Origin: Bacillota bacterium
GTDB taxonomy: Bacteria; Bacillota; Clostridia; Christensenellales; SZUA-584
DNA length: 64,000 nt
Direction: 5' to 3'
Assembly (NCBI GenBank): GCA_023461435.1
Contig: JAEYLC010000007.1
Span: forward strand, 1-64,000
Shown here: piece after piece, positions 1 to 8,281 of the stretch
How positions within the stretch are numbered: the first letter of the stretch is position 1
Layout of the letters: the number at the start of each line of letters is the position of its first letter
Translations under genes and position numbers: made by a program
Notes under the pieces: generated by a model
What the model was told of the DNA's origin: nothing
The model's input: the letters and a program-made list of their open reading frames with translations, nothing else
Databases searched by the model: none

Positions 1-91
1 GATCCTTCTTCACCGAGCCGGTTTTGAATGTCGCGCCGCATGCGCAGGTCACCGTACATTCATGATACTCGGGATGTATGCCTTGTTTCAT
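1..91 (-). CDS. rpmE: 50S ribosomal protein L31 (partial, 3' end outside window)
   Basis: The reverse strand read from ATG 91 gives MKQGIHPEYHECTVTC and continues to the window edge, so only the first 30 codons are present. This start is diagnostic of ribosomal protein L31, a component of the large subunit. Cysteines at residues 12, 16 and 18 belong to the zinc-binding (C+) form. AGAGGTGAG sits a few bases upstream as the ribosome binding site. The 5' leader carries a terminator-like hairpin (see 112-136), so the gene may be controlled by attenuation. The remaining part of the protein cannot be assessed. Confidence 0.93.
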   Translation of the reverse strand, partial: MKQGIHPEYHECTVTCACGATFKTGSVKKD

Positions 92-111
92 TTGCACTCA
101 CCTCTATTCTT

Positions 112-136
112 AAAAAACCGGCGGCAAACCGCTGCC
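112..136 (-). promoter_or_regulatory. Terminator-like hairpin in the rpmE leader (candidate L31 attenuator)
   Basis: On the reverse strand GGCAGC, loop GGTTT, GCCGCC forms a six-pair stem with one mismatch, followed directly by GGTTTTTT. It lies between the rpmE promoter (158-185) and the rpmE ribosome binding site, so it would be transcribed before the gene. Ribosomal protein leaders, including L31 leaders, are known to autoregulate in Bacillota. That this is one is inference. Confidence 0.4.
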
Positions 137-157
137 AGCGTAAAAGTCACGAACTTC

Positions 158-185
158 ATTATAACATATGATTCTGAAAAATCAA
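158..185 (-). promoter_or_regulatory. Sigma-A type promoter for rpmE
   Basis: On the reverse strand TTGATT (180-185) and a perfect TATAAT (158-163) are separated by 16 bases. The start point would give an rpmE leader of about 60 nt. Confidence 0.65.
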
Positions 186-214
186 CGGTTTTTTTATGGC
201 TTCCGCCGCCAATT

Positions 215-478
215 CTACCTGAGTAAAAAATAAACGGCGACAGCCTGCGCGATCAGCGCAATCGGGACAAAAACCATGAACTTAAGCTTTCTCGTCTTGT
301 GATGAAAAGCGAGCATCGAGAGCCACACGCCCAGCGCGCCGCCAAGGAAAGCAAACGCAAACAGCGTGCGTTCTCTTATCCGCCGGGCGTGCCTGACCGC
401 CGCGCGCTTATCCGCCGCACAGACGGCAAACCCCGCAATATTGACCGCGAGCAGATACCCGATCAGGACATACGGCAT
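215..478 (-). CDS. DUF1294 family small membrane protein
   Basis: An 87-residue protein starting MPYVLIGYLL. Hydrophobic segments cover about residues 2-20, 43-60 and 68-86, separated by the basic stretch DKRAAVRHARRIRERTL. The pattern AxDKxxA...RxxExTL...GGxxGxxLxMxxFxHKTRKxxF is that of DUF1294, whose function is unknown. A longer open frame to 538 exists, but GGGAGGAAAGCGC immediately precedes ATG 478, which decides the start. It stands alone between rpmE and the divergent pyk. Activity cannot be deduced. Confidence 0.8.
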   Translation of the reverse strand: MPYVLIGYLLAVNIAGFAVCAADKRAAVRHARRIRERTLFAFAFLGGALGVWLSMLAFHHKTRKLKFMVFVPIALIAQAVAVYFLLR

Positions 479-591
479 GCGCTTTCCTCCCGCTTTTTGA
501 TCATGACCCATTCTAAACGAAAACCGGCAACAGGTCAAAGCATAGGCTGCTTTGCGCTGCTTTTCAGTGAAATGCGTTTACAATAACAGGA

Positions 592-619
592 TTGATTAAT
601 TATACAAAGCATTTATAAT
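592..619 (+). promoter_or_regulatory. Sigma-A type promoter for pyk
   Basis: TTGATT (592-597) and TATAAT (614-619) are spaced 16 bases apart, giving a leader of about 115 nt before pyk. A second weaker pair may exist near 635-660. No riboswitch fold was recognised in the leader. Confidence 0.55.
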
Positions 620-742
620 AGCAAATGAAGATTGTCAATGAAATGGCATTTTTATATTGTTCTGGCTGCGGCTCCATACACTTTGGATCTCAGCATTGGT
701 CAATGAGTTAATTTATGCTTTGCATTTTTATAAGGAGTTTTT

Positions 743-2491
743 ATGAGGAAGACAAAAATCATCTGCACAATCGGGCCCTCAACGGACACCGAGAAGCCGT
801 TGCGGCAGCTCATCGAAAACGGCATGGATGTGGCGCGGTTCAACTTCAGCCACGGCGACCATGCCGCGCACAAGACAAGGATCGATCTGCTGAAAAAGCT
901 TCGGGCGGAATACGACCGGCCGATCGGCATCCTGCTGGATACCAAAGGCCCCGAGGTGCGCGTCAAGCACTTCAAAAACGGCGGCGCGGAGCTCAAGGAA
1001 GGGCAGAAATTCACGCTTCTCATGCAGGATATTGAAGGCGATGACAAGCAAGTGGCCATCACGTATCCGCAGCTTGCCGGCGAGTTGCCCAGGGGCACGC
1101 GCATACTGCTCGACGACGGGCTCATCGAGCTAGAGGCCGAGGTTGTCACGCCGCAGGAGATTCAATGCCGCGTGATCACGGGCGGGCTTTTGAAGGACAA
1201 CAAGTCGATCAATGTGCCGAGCGTGCACATGCAGATGGACTACATCAGCGAGAAAGACCGGAGCGACATACTCTTTGGCATCGAAAACGATGTGGATTTC
1301 ATCGCGGCCTCTTTTTGCCGGACGGCGCAGGACGTGCTTGAGGTGCGGCAGATACTCGAGAAGAACGGCGGCAAGAGCATACAGATCATCGCGAAGATCG
1401 AAAACGAGAGCGGCGTTAATAACATCGACGAGATCATCAAGGTCAGCGACGGCATCATGATCGCGCGCGGCGATATGGGCGTCGAGCTCGATATCGTCGA
1501 GCTGCCGCGCATCCAGAAGCTGCTGATCAAAAAAGCATATTCGGCAGGCCGCAAGGTCATCACCGCGACGCAGATGCTCGACTCGATGATCCACAACCCG
1601 AGGCCCACGCGCGCCGAGGCGACGGATGTGGCCAACGCGGTTTACGACGGCACCAGCGCGATCATGCTGTCCGGCGAAACGGCGGTGGGTAAACATCCGA
1701 TCGAGAGCCTTGTCACGATGTCGCGCATTGCCGAAAAAACGGAGAACAACATCCACTACAAAACGCGTTTTAACACAAGGCTGCCCGAGATCTGCACGAG
1801 CGTGACAAGCGCGATATCTCTCGCGACCTGCTCGACGGCGCACAGCCTCGGCGCGAGCGCGATCATCGCGTTCACCAAATCGGGCCGCACCGCGAGAATG
1901 GTCTCGAGCTTCCGCCCGGCCATACCGATCATCGCGTGCTCGCCCGTCGAAAAGGTCTGCAACCAGCTCGCGCTGTCGTGGGGCGTCTGCCCCGTGCTCG
2001 GCGAGGAGCAGGACAACACGGATATGCTCTTTGAGCATGCGGTGGACCGTGCCAAATCGACCGGGCTCGTGAAGCACGGCGAGGTGGTGGTGATCACGGC
2101 GGGCGTGCCCATCGGTATCAGCGGCACCACCAACACGTTAAAGGTCCATATCGTCGGCAATGTGCTCGTGAAAGGAACGGGCTACAACAACATGGCCGTC
2201 AGCGGCAAGCTGTGCGTGGCCGCCAATGAGCAGGTGGCGCGCGCGCTTTTTGAACCGGGTGATATACTCGTGATCCCGCGGACGAGCAACGCGCTGATGG
2301 ATCTGTTAAAGGAAGCGTCCGGCATCATCACCGAGCAGAGCGGCATGGATTCGCATGCGGTCATCGTAGGGCTCACGCTCGGCATCCCCGTGCTCTGCGA
2401 TGTCGATAACGCGACGAGCATACTCAAAAACGGCACCACCGTCACGCTCGATACGTCGCGCGGCATGGTGTACACCGGCATTCCGCAGTAA
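743..2491 (+). CDS. pyk: Pyruvate kinase with C-terminal PEP-utiliser domain
   Basis: Converts phosphoenolpyruvate and ADP to pyruvate and ATP, the last step of glycolysis. The start MRKTKIICTIGPS is the family N-terminus. The active-site region KIENESGVNNIDEI...SDGIMIARGDMG and the ATQMLDSM...PTRAEATDVANAV block are intact. At 582 residues it is about 110 longer than the enteric enzyme. Residues from about 475 form the swivel-type PEP-utiliser domain (GDILVIPRTSN...SGMDSHAVIVG) typical of Bacillota pyruvate kinases. AAGGAG precedes ATG 743. The aminotransferase follows after 48 bases and could use its pyruvate as amino acceptor, which is inference. Confidence 0.97.
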   Translation: MRKTKIICTIGPSTDTEKPLRQLIENGMDVARFNFSHGDHAAHKTRIDLLKKLRAEYDRPIGILLDTKGPEVRVKHFKNGGAELKEGQKFTLLMQDIEGDDKQVAITYPQLAGELPRGTRILLDDGLIELEAEVVTPQEIQCRVITGGLLKDNKSINVPSVHMQMDYISEKDRSDILFGIENDVDFIAASFCRTAQDVLEVRQILEKNGGKSIQIIAKIENESGVNNIDEIIKVSDGIMIARGDMGVELDIVELPRIQKLLIKKAYSAGRKVITATQMLDSMIHNPRPTRAEATDVANAVYDGTSAIMLSGETAVGKHPIESLVTMSRIAEKTENNIHYKTRFNTRLPEICTSVTSAISLATCSTAHSLGASAIIAFTKSGRTARMVSSFRPAIPIIACSPVEKVCNQLALSWGVCPVLGEEQDNTDMLFEHAVDRAKSTGLVKHGEVVVITAGVPIGISGTTNTLKVHIVGNVLVKGTGYNNMAVSGKLCVAANEQVARALFEPGDILVIPRTSNALMDLLKEASGIITEQSGMDSHAVIVGLTLGIPVLCDVDNATSILKNGTTVTLDTSRGMVYTGIPQ

Positions 2492-2539
2492 CCAATCTGC
2501 CAAACACAGGAGGAAAGGCGCCCACGCGCCCCAGCAGCA

Positions 2540-3712
2540 ATGAAATTATCTTCTTTGATGAACGACCTGTCTTCGGGAATATTTACGGAGCTTGCCAAAG
2601 AAAAACTAAAGCTTAAGGCCAGCGGCATGGATGTGATTGACCTCAGCGTGGGCACGCCCAATATCCCGCCCACTCAGGCGATCAAGCAGACCATCGCGGA
2701 CGAGGCGCTCAAGGACGACAGCTACATATACGCGATCGACGACCTGCCGGAGTTGCGCCAAGCCGCTTCGAACTGGTATCAAAAGCGGTACGGCGTGGAT
2801 ATCGAGGCGGACTCCGAGGTGTGCGCGGTGCTCGGCACGCAGGAGGGGCTTGCGCATTGCTGCCTGCCCGTGATCGATCCGGGCGATACCGTGATATTGC
2901 AGGACCCGTGCTATCCCGCGTTTTTCGTGGGCGCCGCGCTTGCGCGCGCGGATGTGTTCCGCGTGCCGCAGAGGCCCGAAAACGGCTTCATCATCGATTT
3001 TGGTGACATCCCTGAAAATGTGGCCCGGCGCGCGAAGCTCATGATCGTCTCGTACCCGAACAACCCGACGACGGCGGTCGCGCCGCCCGCGTTTTACGAC
3101 GAGCTCATCGCGTTTGCGAACAAATATGACATATTTGTGATTCACGACAACGCCTACAGTGAGCTCAGTTTCGACGGGCTGCGCGTGGGGAGCTTTCTCG
3201 CCCATAAGGGCGCGAAGCAGATCGGCGCGGAATTCAACTCGCTCTCGAAGTCGTACGGGTACGCGGGCGCGCGGCTCGGGTTCTGTGTGGGCAACAGCGA
3301 GTACATCTCGGCGCTCAAGCAGCTCAAGTCCAACACGGATTACGGCATATTTTTGCCCGTGCAGCAGGCAGGCATCTGCGCGCTGCGCAGCGACGAGTGC
3401 GTGGTGCGCGAGACGTCGGCGGCATATGAAAAACGCCGCGACATTTTGATCAGCGCGTTTGCGTCGCACGGCTGGCAGATCGACAAGCCGCGCGCGACGA
3501 TGTTCGTATGGGCGAAGATTCCCGAAGCGTTCGGTTCCGACGATGTCGCGTTCGTCCAGCAGCTCATGAAGGAGACGGGCGTGCTCGTGGTGCCGGGCAG
3601 CGCGTTTGGCGGCTGCGGCAAGGGTTATGTGCGCATCGCGCTCGTGCAGAATGAAGACCGCATACTGACCGCGGCCGAGAGGATAGGCGTGTTTTTAAGA
3701 AAATCTCAGTAA
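2540..3712 (+). CDS. Class I/II PLP-dependent aminotransferase (LL-DAP/alanine transaminase-like)
   Basis: A 390-residue fold-type I aminotransferase. The N-terminus DVIDLSVGTPNIPP, the YPNNPTTAV substrate segment, the IHDNAYSEL block with the PLP-contacting aspartate, and the Schiff-base lysine K237 in SLSKSYGYAGARLG are all present. The overall pattern resembles the group of LL-diaminopimelate and alanine/aspartate aminotransferases, so the exact substrate cannot be fixed. AGGAGGAAAGG lies about 25 bases upstream, farther than usual, so initiation may be weak. It is probably cotranscribed with pyk. A role linking pyruvate to alanine would fit the neighbour but is inference. Confidence 0.85.
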   Translation: MKLSSLMNDLSSGIFTELAKEKLKLKASGMDVIDLSVGTPNIPPTQAIKQTIADEALKDDSYIYAIDDLPELRQAASNWYQKRYGVDIEADSEVCAVLGTQEGLAHCCLPVIDPGDTVILQDPCYPAFFVGAALARADVFRVPQRPENGFIIDFGDIPENVARRAKLMIVSYPNNPTTAVAPPAFYDELIAFANKYDIFVIHDNAYSELSFDGLRVGSFLAHKGAKQIGAEFNSLSKSYGYAGARLGFCVGNSEYISALKQLKSNTDYGIFLPVQQAGICALRSDECVVRETSAAYEKRRDILISAFASHGWQIDKPRATMFVWAKIPEAFGSDDVAFVQQLMKETGVLVVPGSAFGGCGKGYVRIALVQNEDRILTAAERIGVFLRKSQ

Positions 3713-3731
3713 AGTTCTCGAGGTGTCAATA

Positions 3732-4178
3732 ATGGTTGAAATACGGCCTATTACCGATGAAGATCAAGCTCTTGTTCAAAGCTTCTTGACGGCTTGTCTG
3801 CCCGAATCGAATCGAGCTTTTGAGCCGGATGGCAGGCATTGTAAGCTCAAGGACATCCAGCGGTATTTTAAACAATTTTGGTGCCTGTCTATTGACGGCT
3901 GTCTCGCAGGGACTGTGGGTATCAGCGAACTCAGCAAAACGGCGTGCGAATTGAAAACACTTTTTGTGCTCAAGCAGTACCACGGCAACGGTTATGGTGA
4001 GCAGCTAGCCCGTCATGCGATTGCGTTTGCGCAAAGCGCAGGCTATACGGATATCTATCTGGACACCATGTCAGAAAGCAAGGCCGTTATTTTTCTGTAT
4101 AAAAAGCTGGGCTTTACCAAAACGGAACGTTATAACGATAACCCCGTGGCCGATGTATTCATGAAACGCCGTTTATAA
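3732..4178 (+). CDS. GNAT family N-acetyltransferase
   Basis: A 148-residue single-domain GCN5-related acetyltransferase. The acetyl-CoA binding segment is visible as LKTLFVLKQYHGNGYGEQLARHAI, the motif A pattern (Q/R)xxGxG, followed by the motif B region IYLDTMSESKAVIFLYKKLGF. GAGGTG ends six bases before ATG 3732, which is preferred to the GTG nine bases earlier. It follows the aminotransferase by 19 bases on the same strand and may share its transcript. The acceptor substrate is unknown. Confidence 0.85.
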   Translation: MVEIRPITDEDQALVQSFLTACLPESNRAFEPDGRHCKLKDIQRYFKQFWCLSIDGCLAGTVGISELSKTACELKTLFVLKQYHGNGYGEQLARHAIAFAQSAGYTDIYLDTMSESKAVIFLYKKLGFTKTERYNDNPVADVFMKRRL

Positions 4179-4212
4179 TTCAGTAAAATAAATGTGACCA
4201 TTCATAAATATG

Positions 4213-4251
4213 TAATTCCGCCCAATCATCTTCATATGTTGGGCAGAATTA
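4213..4251. terminator. Inverted repeat between convergent genes (likely terminator)
   Basis: TAATTCCGCCCAA and TTGGGCAGAATTA form 13-base arms with one mismatch around a 13-base loop. It lies between the convergent GNAT and ABC permease genes. The arms are AT-flanked, but no long T-run follows on either strand, so factor-independent termination is plausible but not certain. Confidence 0.5.
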
Positions 4252-4330
4252 CTCCCGGTTCCATACTTGGGGAAACCCTTCGCACGTTTCCTTGCACCTC
4301 CATAAATCATGTTCCAGACAGGAACAAATT

Positions 4331-5638
4331 TTAAACGGTCTGCTTGTATACAATATTATTAATATATCTTCGTTTCATTAACATATACAAGGCAACCTGA
4401 ATCAGGATATAGATGGAATCCGCGCATATACAATACGCCATTATCGTAACCGGCTTCGCCCTTATATTGTCCAGAGCTATAAAAGGGATGATGATAATAA
4501 CCCCTAATATCAATGGTAAAAAGAATAATGTTTTCAGCTCTAACGCAATATATCGTTTCACTTCCCGTTTGCAAATACCCATCCTAAATAGGTTCCGATA
4601 CCTAATTCGTTCCCCTTCGATTTCTGAAAACAGTTTGAAATAGATAATACAGCCCACCGCAGCAAAGAATAAGGCTGCAATAAATATGGAGACAAAAAGA
4701 AGCATCATACCCTCCTGCAGACGAGAGCCAACACCTGTTAAATAGGCCGAAAACGATGTTCCCACAAAATACATGATGAGCGTGTTAAGGATGGTCATGA
4801 TATATAGGGCTGTTTTGCTTCTCGTTAGTTTATATATCAGTTCACTGTAACCGAGTATATTCTGGTGATATAGACGCTTTTTTTCTCGAATTGCATCAAG
4901 AAGAATTGGCCCCAATTGAGTGACAATCCAATATAACCCCAAGAAACACAAAATCGCAAAAATAACGGAATCTTCCGGAACATATATAATCTCATTGAAT
5001 TTGATCGTAAAGGCTAGTAAAATCAGAATGCAGCCCGCAACCACAAGAATAGGACGTTTTCGCTCCGTAGCCTCGGTGCGACGAGTGTACCGTAGTAAAT
5101 CACTGAGCTCGAGTTTCCTGACTTCGCGGTTGCTCCATAGTGTCAAGAATAAAAAAGTCGAAAGAAACACACCTATTGCAAACGCAAACTCAGCCACATT
5201 TAGACTATACTGAACCAAATCTTGCCCAAGCATATCAATAATCACCATAAAAAACAATCTGGAAAACAGGATTCCCGGCACTAAACCTGCGACGAGTGAA
5301 GCTGCTATGATCAATGTGTTTTCAATCCGAATCACCCTGCCCATCTCTTTTCCGGTCACGCCGAGTGTAATAAACAGACCCATATTCCGATTCCTCGATT
5401 TTACAAAGGTCATGAAAGCATAACCGAGAAACATGACAGCAAAAACAGTTACGGCTATGACTGCGGTTTTCAGTCGGTCTTTAGTAAGAAAACTTATTGA
5501 ATTTTGAATTTCATTATTGAACATAAGTGTGGAATACAAAAAAAGGATCATCACGGTACAGCTATTGCATATGAAAAAGGAAAGATATCGCCTTGCATGC
5601 ATTTTAAAATCTTTTATGGCAATTTGATTAAACGTCAT
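4331..5638 (-). CDS. BceB-like ABC transporter permease lacking the large extracellular domain
   Basis: A 435-residue FtsX-like permease. It starts MTFNQIAIKDFKMHARRYLS, a typical BceB-type N-terminus. By eye there are ten hydrophobic segments, the first four enclosing FVKSRNRNMGLFITLGVT. Known BceB permeases are about 650 residues with a roughly 200-residue extracellular domain between TM7 and TM8. Here TM7 (ending FSAYLTGV) and TM8 (starting MMLLFVSIF) are joined by only a few residues. GGGGGTGAACG precedes ATG 5638, which lies inside the end of the ATPase gene, so translation is probably coupled. The block is AT-rich. It most likely forms a transporter with the upstream ATPase and is controlled by the adjacent two-component system. 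Confidence 0.85.
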   Translation of the reverse strand: MTFNQIAIKDFKMHARRYLSFFICNSCTVMILFLYSTLMFNNEIQNSISFLTKDRLKTAVIAVTVFAVMFLGYAFMTFVKSRNRNMGLFITLGVTGKEMGRVIRIENTLIIAASLVAGLVPGILFSRLFFMVIIDMLGQDLVQYSLNVAEFAFAIGVFLSTFLFLTLWSNREVRKLELSDLLRYTRRTEATERKRPILVVAGCILILLAFTIKFNEIIYVPEDSVIFAILCFLGLYWIVTQLGPILLDAIREKKRLYHQNILGYSELIYKLTRSKTALYIMTILNTLIMYFVGTSFSAYLTGVGSRLQEGMMLLFVSIFIAALFFAAVGCIIYFKLFSEIEGERIRYRNLFRMGICKREVKRYIALELKTLFFLPLILGVIIIIPFIALDNIRAKPVTIMAYCICADSIYILIQVALYMLMKRRYINNIVYKQTV

Positions 5639-6392
5639 ATCGTTCACCCCCCAATAGCGCAAGGCAATCCAATATCTGATCAAAAAAGGCCTTACGCGCT
5701 TCTTTTCGCCTGATTTCCAAGGATATCGAACCATCGCGAATAAATACGATTCTGCTGCAATAGCTTGCAGAAAAAGGATCATGGGTGACCATTAGCAGCG
5801 TATTTCTTTTGACTTTGTTTATCATCTCCATGTATTGCATAACGGATTTTGCAGCCTTCGAATCGAGATTTCCCGTTGGTTCATCTGCAAATATAATTGC
5901 GGGATCATTGACAAGTGCCCTTCCGATAGCCGCACGCTGCTGTTGTCCGCCGGATACGTTATTAGGGTATTTATCAGCAATATCTGTAATCTCCAAAAGG
6001 GATAAAATATACTCTGCCCTGACTTCAATATCGGATATGCTTCGCTTATCCAGTATCATGGGAAGTGTGACATTCTCCTTCATCGTCAAACTGTCAAGCA
6101 GATTAAAATCCTGAAACACATACCCCATGTTTCTGCGCCGAAATAGGGCAAGCTCATCTCTGCCCATATCGTGTATACTCATACCACCAATCTCCACAGT
6201 ACCACTTGTCGCTTTGTCCAGTCCGCTCAAAATATTCAGAAGGGTGGTCTTGCCGCTTCCCGACGGACCCATAATACCTAAGAATTCACCCTTTTCGACA
6301 GACAGATCAATCCCTTCAAGAGCCTTTGTTGAGGTTGTATTCTTTGTTCCCCCATATATTTTCGTTATTCCAGACATTCTCAATCCGATCAT
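5628..6392 (-). CDS. BceA-like ABC transporter ATPase
   Basis: A 254-residue MacB/LolD-class ATPase. Walker A is GPSGSGKTTLLNILSG, the Q-loop is VFQDFNLLDSLTM, the signature is NVSGGQQQRAAIGRAL, Walker B is IIFADEPTGNLD and the switch histidine is in MVTHDP. The start at ATG 6392 (MIGLRMSGITKIYGG) is favoured because AAAGGTGAAAGA lies upstream; an in-frame extension to 6437 has a less convincing site. It overlaps the permease start by 11 bases. BceA-type ATPases act with BceB permeases in resistance to, and sensing of, cell-wall-active peptides. The actual peptide here is unknown. Confidence 0.92.
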   Translation of the reverse strand: MIGLRMSGITKIYGGTKNTTSTKALEGIDLSVEKGEFLGIMGPSGSGKTTLLNILSGLDKATSGTVEIGGMSIHDMGRDELALFRRRNMGYVFQDFNLLDSLTMKENVTLPMILDKRSISDIEVRAEYILSLLEITDIADKYPNNVSGGQQQRAAIGRALVNDPAIIFADEPTGNLDSKAAKSVMQYMEMINKVKRNTLLMVTHDPFSASYCSRIVFIRDGSISLEIRRKEARKAFFDQILDCLALLGGERYDV

Positions 6393-6475
6393 ATTGCGTC
6401 TTTCACCTTTCATTTGTATCTTGCTCATTTTATACAACCTGCAAGATGTCTGCCATTCATTAATATGACGAAAGA

Positions 6476-7492
6476 TTACGTTTTTGTAAGATATGTAATG
6501 GTCACTTCCGTGCCGCAGTCGGGTTTTGACTCTATATTCAGACGATGCCCGAGTTTGTCAGCAATTAAGGCGCATAGGTATAGGCCTATTCCCGTCGCAT
6601 TTTTAACCTTTCTGCCGTTTTCTCCAGTAAAAAAAGGTTCAAATACCCGTTTCAAATCATATGGAGGTATTCCAATACCGTAATCTTTAATGGTCAATGT
6701 GGCATAACCGCTACGTTCGGCAATAATGAATTGAATGTCTTTTCCTTTTCCATCAGCGCGGGAATATTTAATAGCATTTGAAACAAGCTGATCAATCAAT
6801 ATGTCGTTCCACTTGCTGTCTGTTACCACAAGCAGTTCTTCCATCTCACACTCAATTCTTGGGAAAACCCGATTATAAATAAATTGCCGCTTCCTCAAAT
6901 TTACGATCTTTCGAATCTCGAATATGAGATCAATACTTTCAGGAGCATAATCCTTAGAGAAATCACCAAGACGGATGATACTCAGCACCTGCTCCATTCC
7001 GGCGATAATTTTATCGTTTTCAGCTTGTATATCCCGGATTGCTTCTTGTGTATCCGGTTTTGTCCAATCTTGTTCTTGAATTATCAAACCAATAATTGAA
7101 GCGGGAGCCTTCATTGAATGGACCCACTGTGAAAGAAAATAGTTCCGTTCTTTGTTTTCTTTTTGTATCACAGTTATCTTATCTATGTAAAATTGATGGA
7201 TATTGTTAATGATCTCGGCAACTGTTTTATGCTCGAGCAATCGAGGATGTAAATCATAAAAAGGATTGGTAATACTTTGATATATGCCCCTAAACAGACT
7301 GTAATACCGCATCCATTGAATCACAAGAACAAAGATTAAAATGAATAATGAGATAGCAGCAGGGTAAACAATTTCAATGATTTTTCCGGTTGACAGGTGA
7401 AAAAAAAGTGTTAATAGTACGCTGCAAAGGAAATAACCTGCGATGAATATTAGCCGGTCGATAACAAAATTAATTAATATTCTTTTCTTCAT
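6476..7492 (-). CDS. BceS-like intramembrane-sensing histidine kinase
   Basis: A 338-residue sensor kinase. Two transmembrane segments (about residues 12-32 and 41-60) are joined by a very short outside loop, so it has no extracellular sensor of its own. The dimerisation motif QWVHSMKAP puts the phosphorylated histidine at H125. The ATPase domain shows the N-box (LIDQLVSNAIKYS), G1 (IKDYGIGIP) and G2 (NATGIGLYL). In the Bce family such kinases sense transporter activity rather than ligand. Its start overlaps the response regulator end by 23 bases. An 83-base gap separates it from the ATPase gene. Confidence 0.93.
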   Translation of the reverse strand: MKKRILINFVIDRLIFIAGYFLCSVLLTLFFHLSTGKIIEIVYPAAISLFILIFVLVIQWMRYYSLFRGIYQSITNPFYDLHPRLLEHKTVAEIINNIHQFYIDKITVIQKENKERNYFLSQWVHSMKAPASIIGLIIQEQDWTKPDTQEAIRDIQAENDKIIAGMEQVLSIIRLGDFSKDYAPESIDLIFEIRKIVNLRKRQFIYNRVFPRIECEMEELLVVTDSKWNDILIDQLVSNAIKYSRADGKGKDIQFIIAERSGYATLTIKDYGIGIPPYDLKRVFEPFFTGENGRKVKNATGIGLYLCALIADKLGHRLNIESKPDCGTEVTITYLTKT

Positions 7493-8201
7493 CTACATTG
7501 TCCAATAAACTGGAATCAAACATATAACCCACACCTCGCTTTGTCTTGATCAACGCCGGAATTCCTAAACTGCTGAATTTATCCTTTAGTCTCTTTATAT
7601 TCACAGAAAGAGTATTGTCATCTACAAAGGAAATATCATCCCATAGTTCCTCCAGAAGATCTTCTCTGGATACAATACGATCTTTTTCCATAATGAGCTT
7701 CCGAATGAGTTTGCATTCATTCTTGCTCAATTCGATCCTTTCATTCTTATAAAATAACTTAAAACTGCCTTCATCCAGCCATATCCCCTTAACTTGAAGA
7801 TCGTTGCGAGATGCATATTCATCACATCTTCGAAATATGGATTTTATTTTTGACAGGAGTATTTCTAAGTTGATCGGCTTTGTAATATAATCATCCGCAC
7901 CCAGTTCCATACCTAACGCCTGTTCAGCGATCCCATCTCTGCCTGAGATCATAATAATTGGGATTCTTGTTTTCTTTCTGAAAACCTTACAAAGATGAAA
8001 CCCATCAAAATAGGGAAGATTTATATCCAAAAGAACCATGTGGGGGGTACACTCATTAAACTGCTCTATCACGTCCTCAAAATGATCGATAGCCCTAACA
8101 TCATAACGGTATCGTATTAGATACTCCTTTATGTGCTCACGCAAGTATTCGTCATCTTCTATGAGCATAATCCTATACCCTTTATGGTCTGCACTTTTCA
8201 C
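7470..8201 (-). CDS. BceR-like OmpR-family response regulator
   Basis: A 243-residue regulator with a receiver domain (acidic pocket IEDDE at 14-18, phosphoacceptor D59 in LLDINLP, conserved lysine in TKPIN) and a C-terminal winged helix (ELSKNECKLIRKLI...SREDLLEELWDD...VNIKRLKDKF). The start is GTG 8201. A later ATG would remove the first beta strand, so GTG is preferred. Together with the kinase, ATPase and permease it forms a four-gene peptide-sensing and detoxification cluster in one direction. The DNA target cannot be named, but in this family it is normally the promoter of the ABC genes. Confidence 0.93.
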   Translation of the reverse strand: MKSADHKGYRIMLIEDDEYLREHIKEYLIRYRYDVRAIDHFEDVIEQFNECTPHMVLLDINLPYFDGFHLCKVFRKKTRIPIIMISGRDGIAEQALGMELGADDYITKPINLEILLSKIKSIFRRCDEYASRNDLQVKGIWLDEGSFKLFYKNERIELSKNECKLIRKLIMEKDRIVSREDLLEELWDDISFVDDNTLSVNIKRLKDKFSSLGIPALIKTKRGVGYMFDSSLLDNVDEEKNIN

Positions 8202-8281
8202 GTTTTATACCTTACTTTTAAAATAATAAAAACTTCTCAAATGGCAGCAGGATTGCTATTACTGTTAACCTGACAGACCGT

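Noticed and set aside
1130..2077. Long reverse frame of 315 codons opposite pyk
   Set aside because: An arginine/histidine/aspartate-rich translation typical of an antisense shadow in GC-rich coding DNA. The same applies to long frames opposite 30209-31102 and 60763-61710.
4311..4325. GTTCC, AGACA, GGAAC palindrome after the ABC permease gene as a terminator
   Set aside because: Arms are short and no T-run follows on the reverse strand; the repeat at 4213-4251 is a better candidate.
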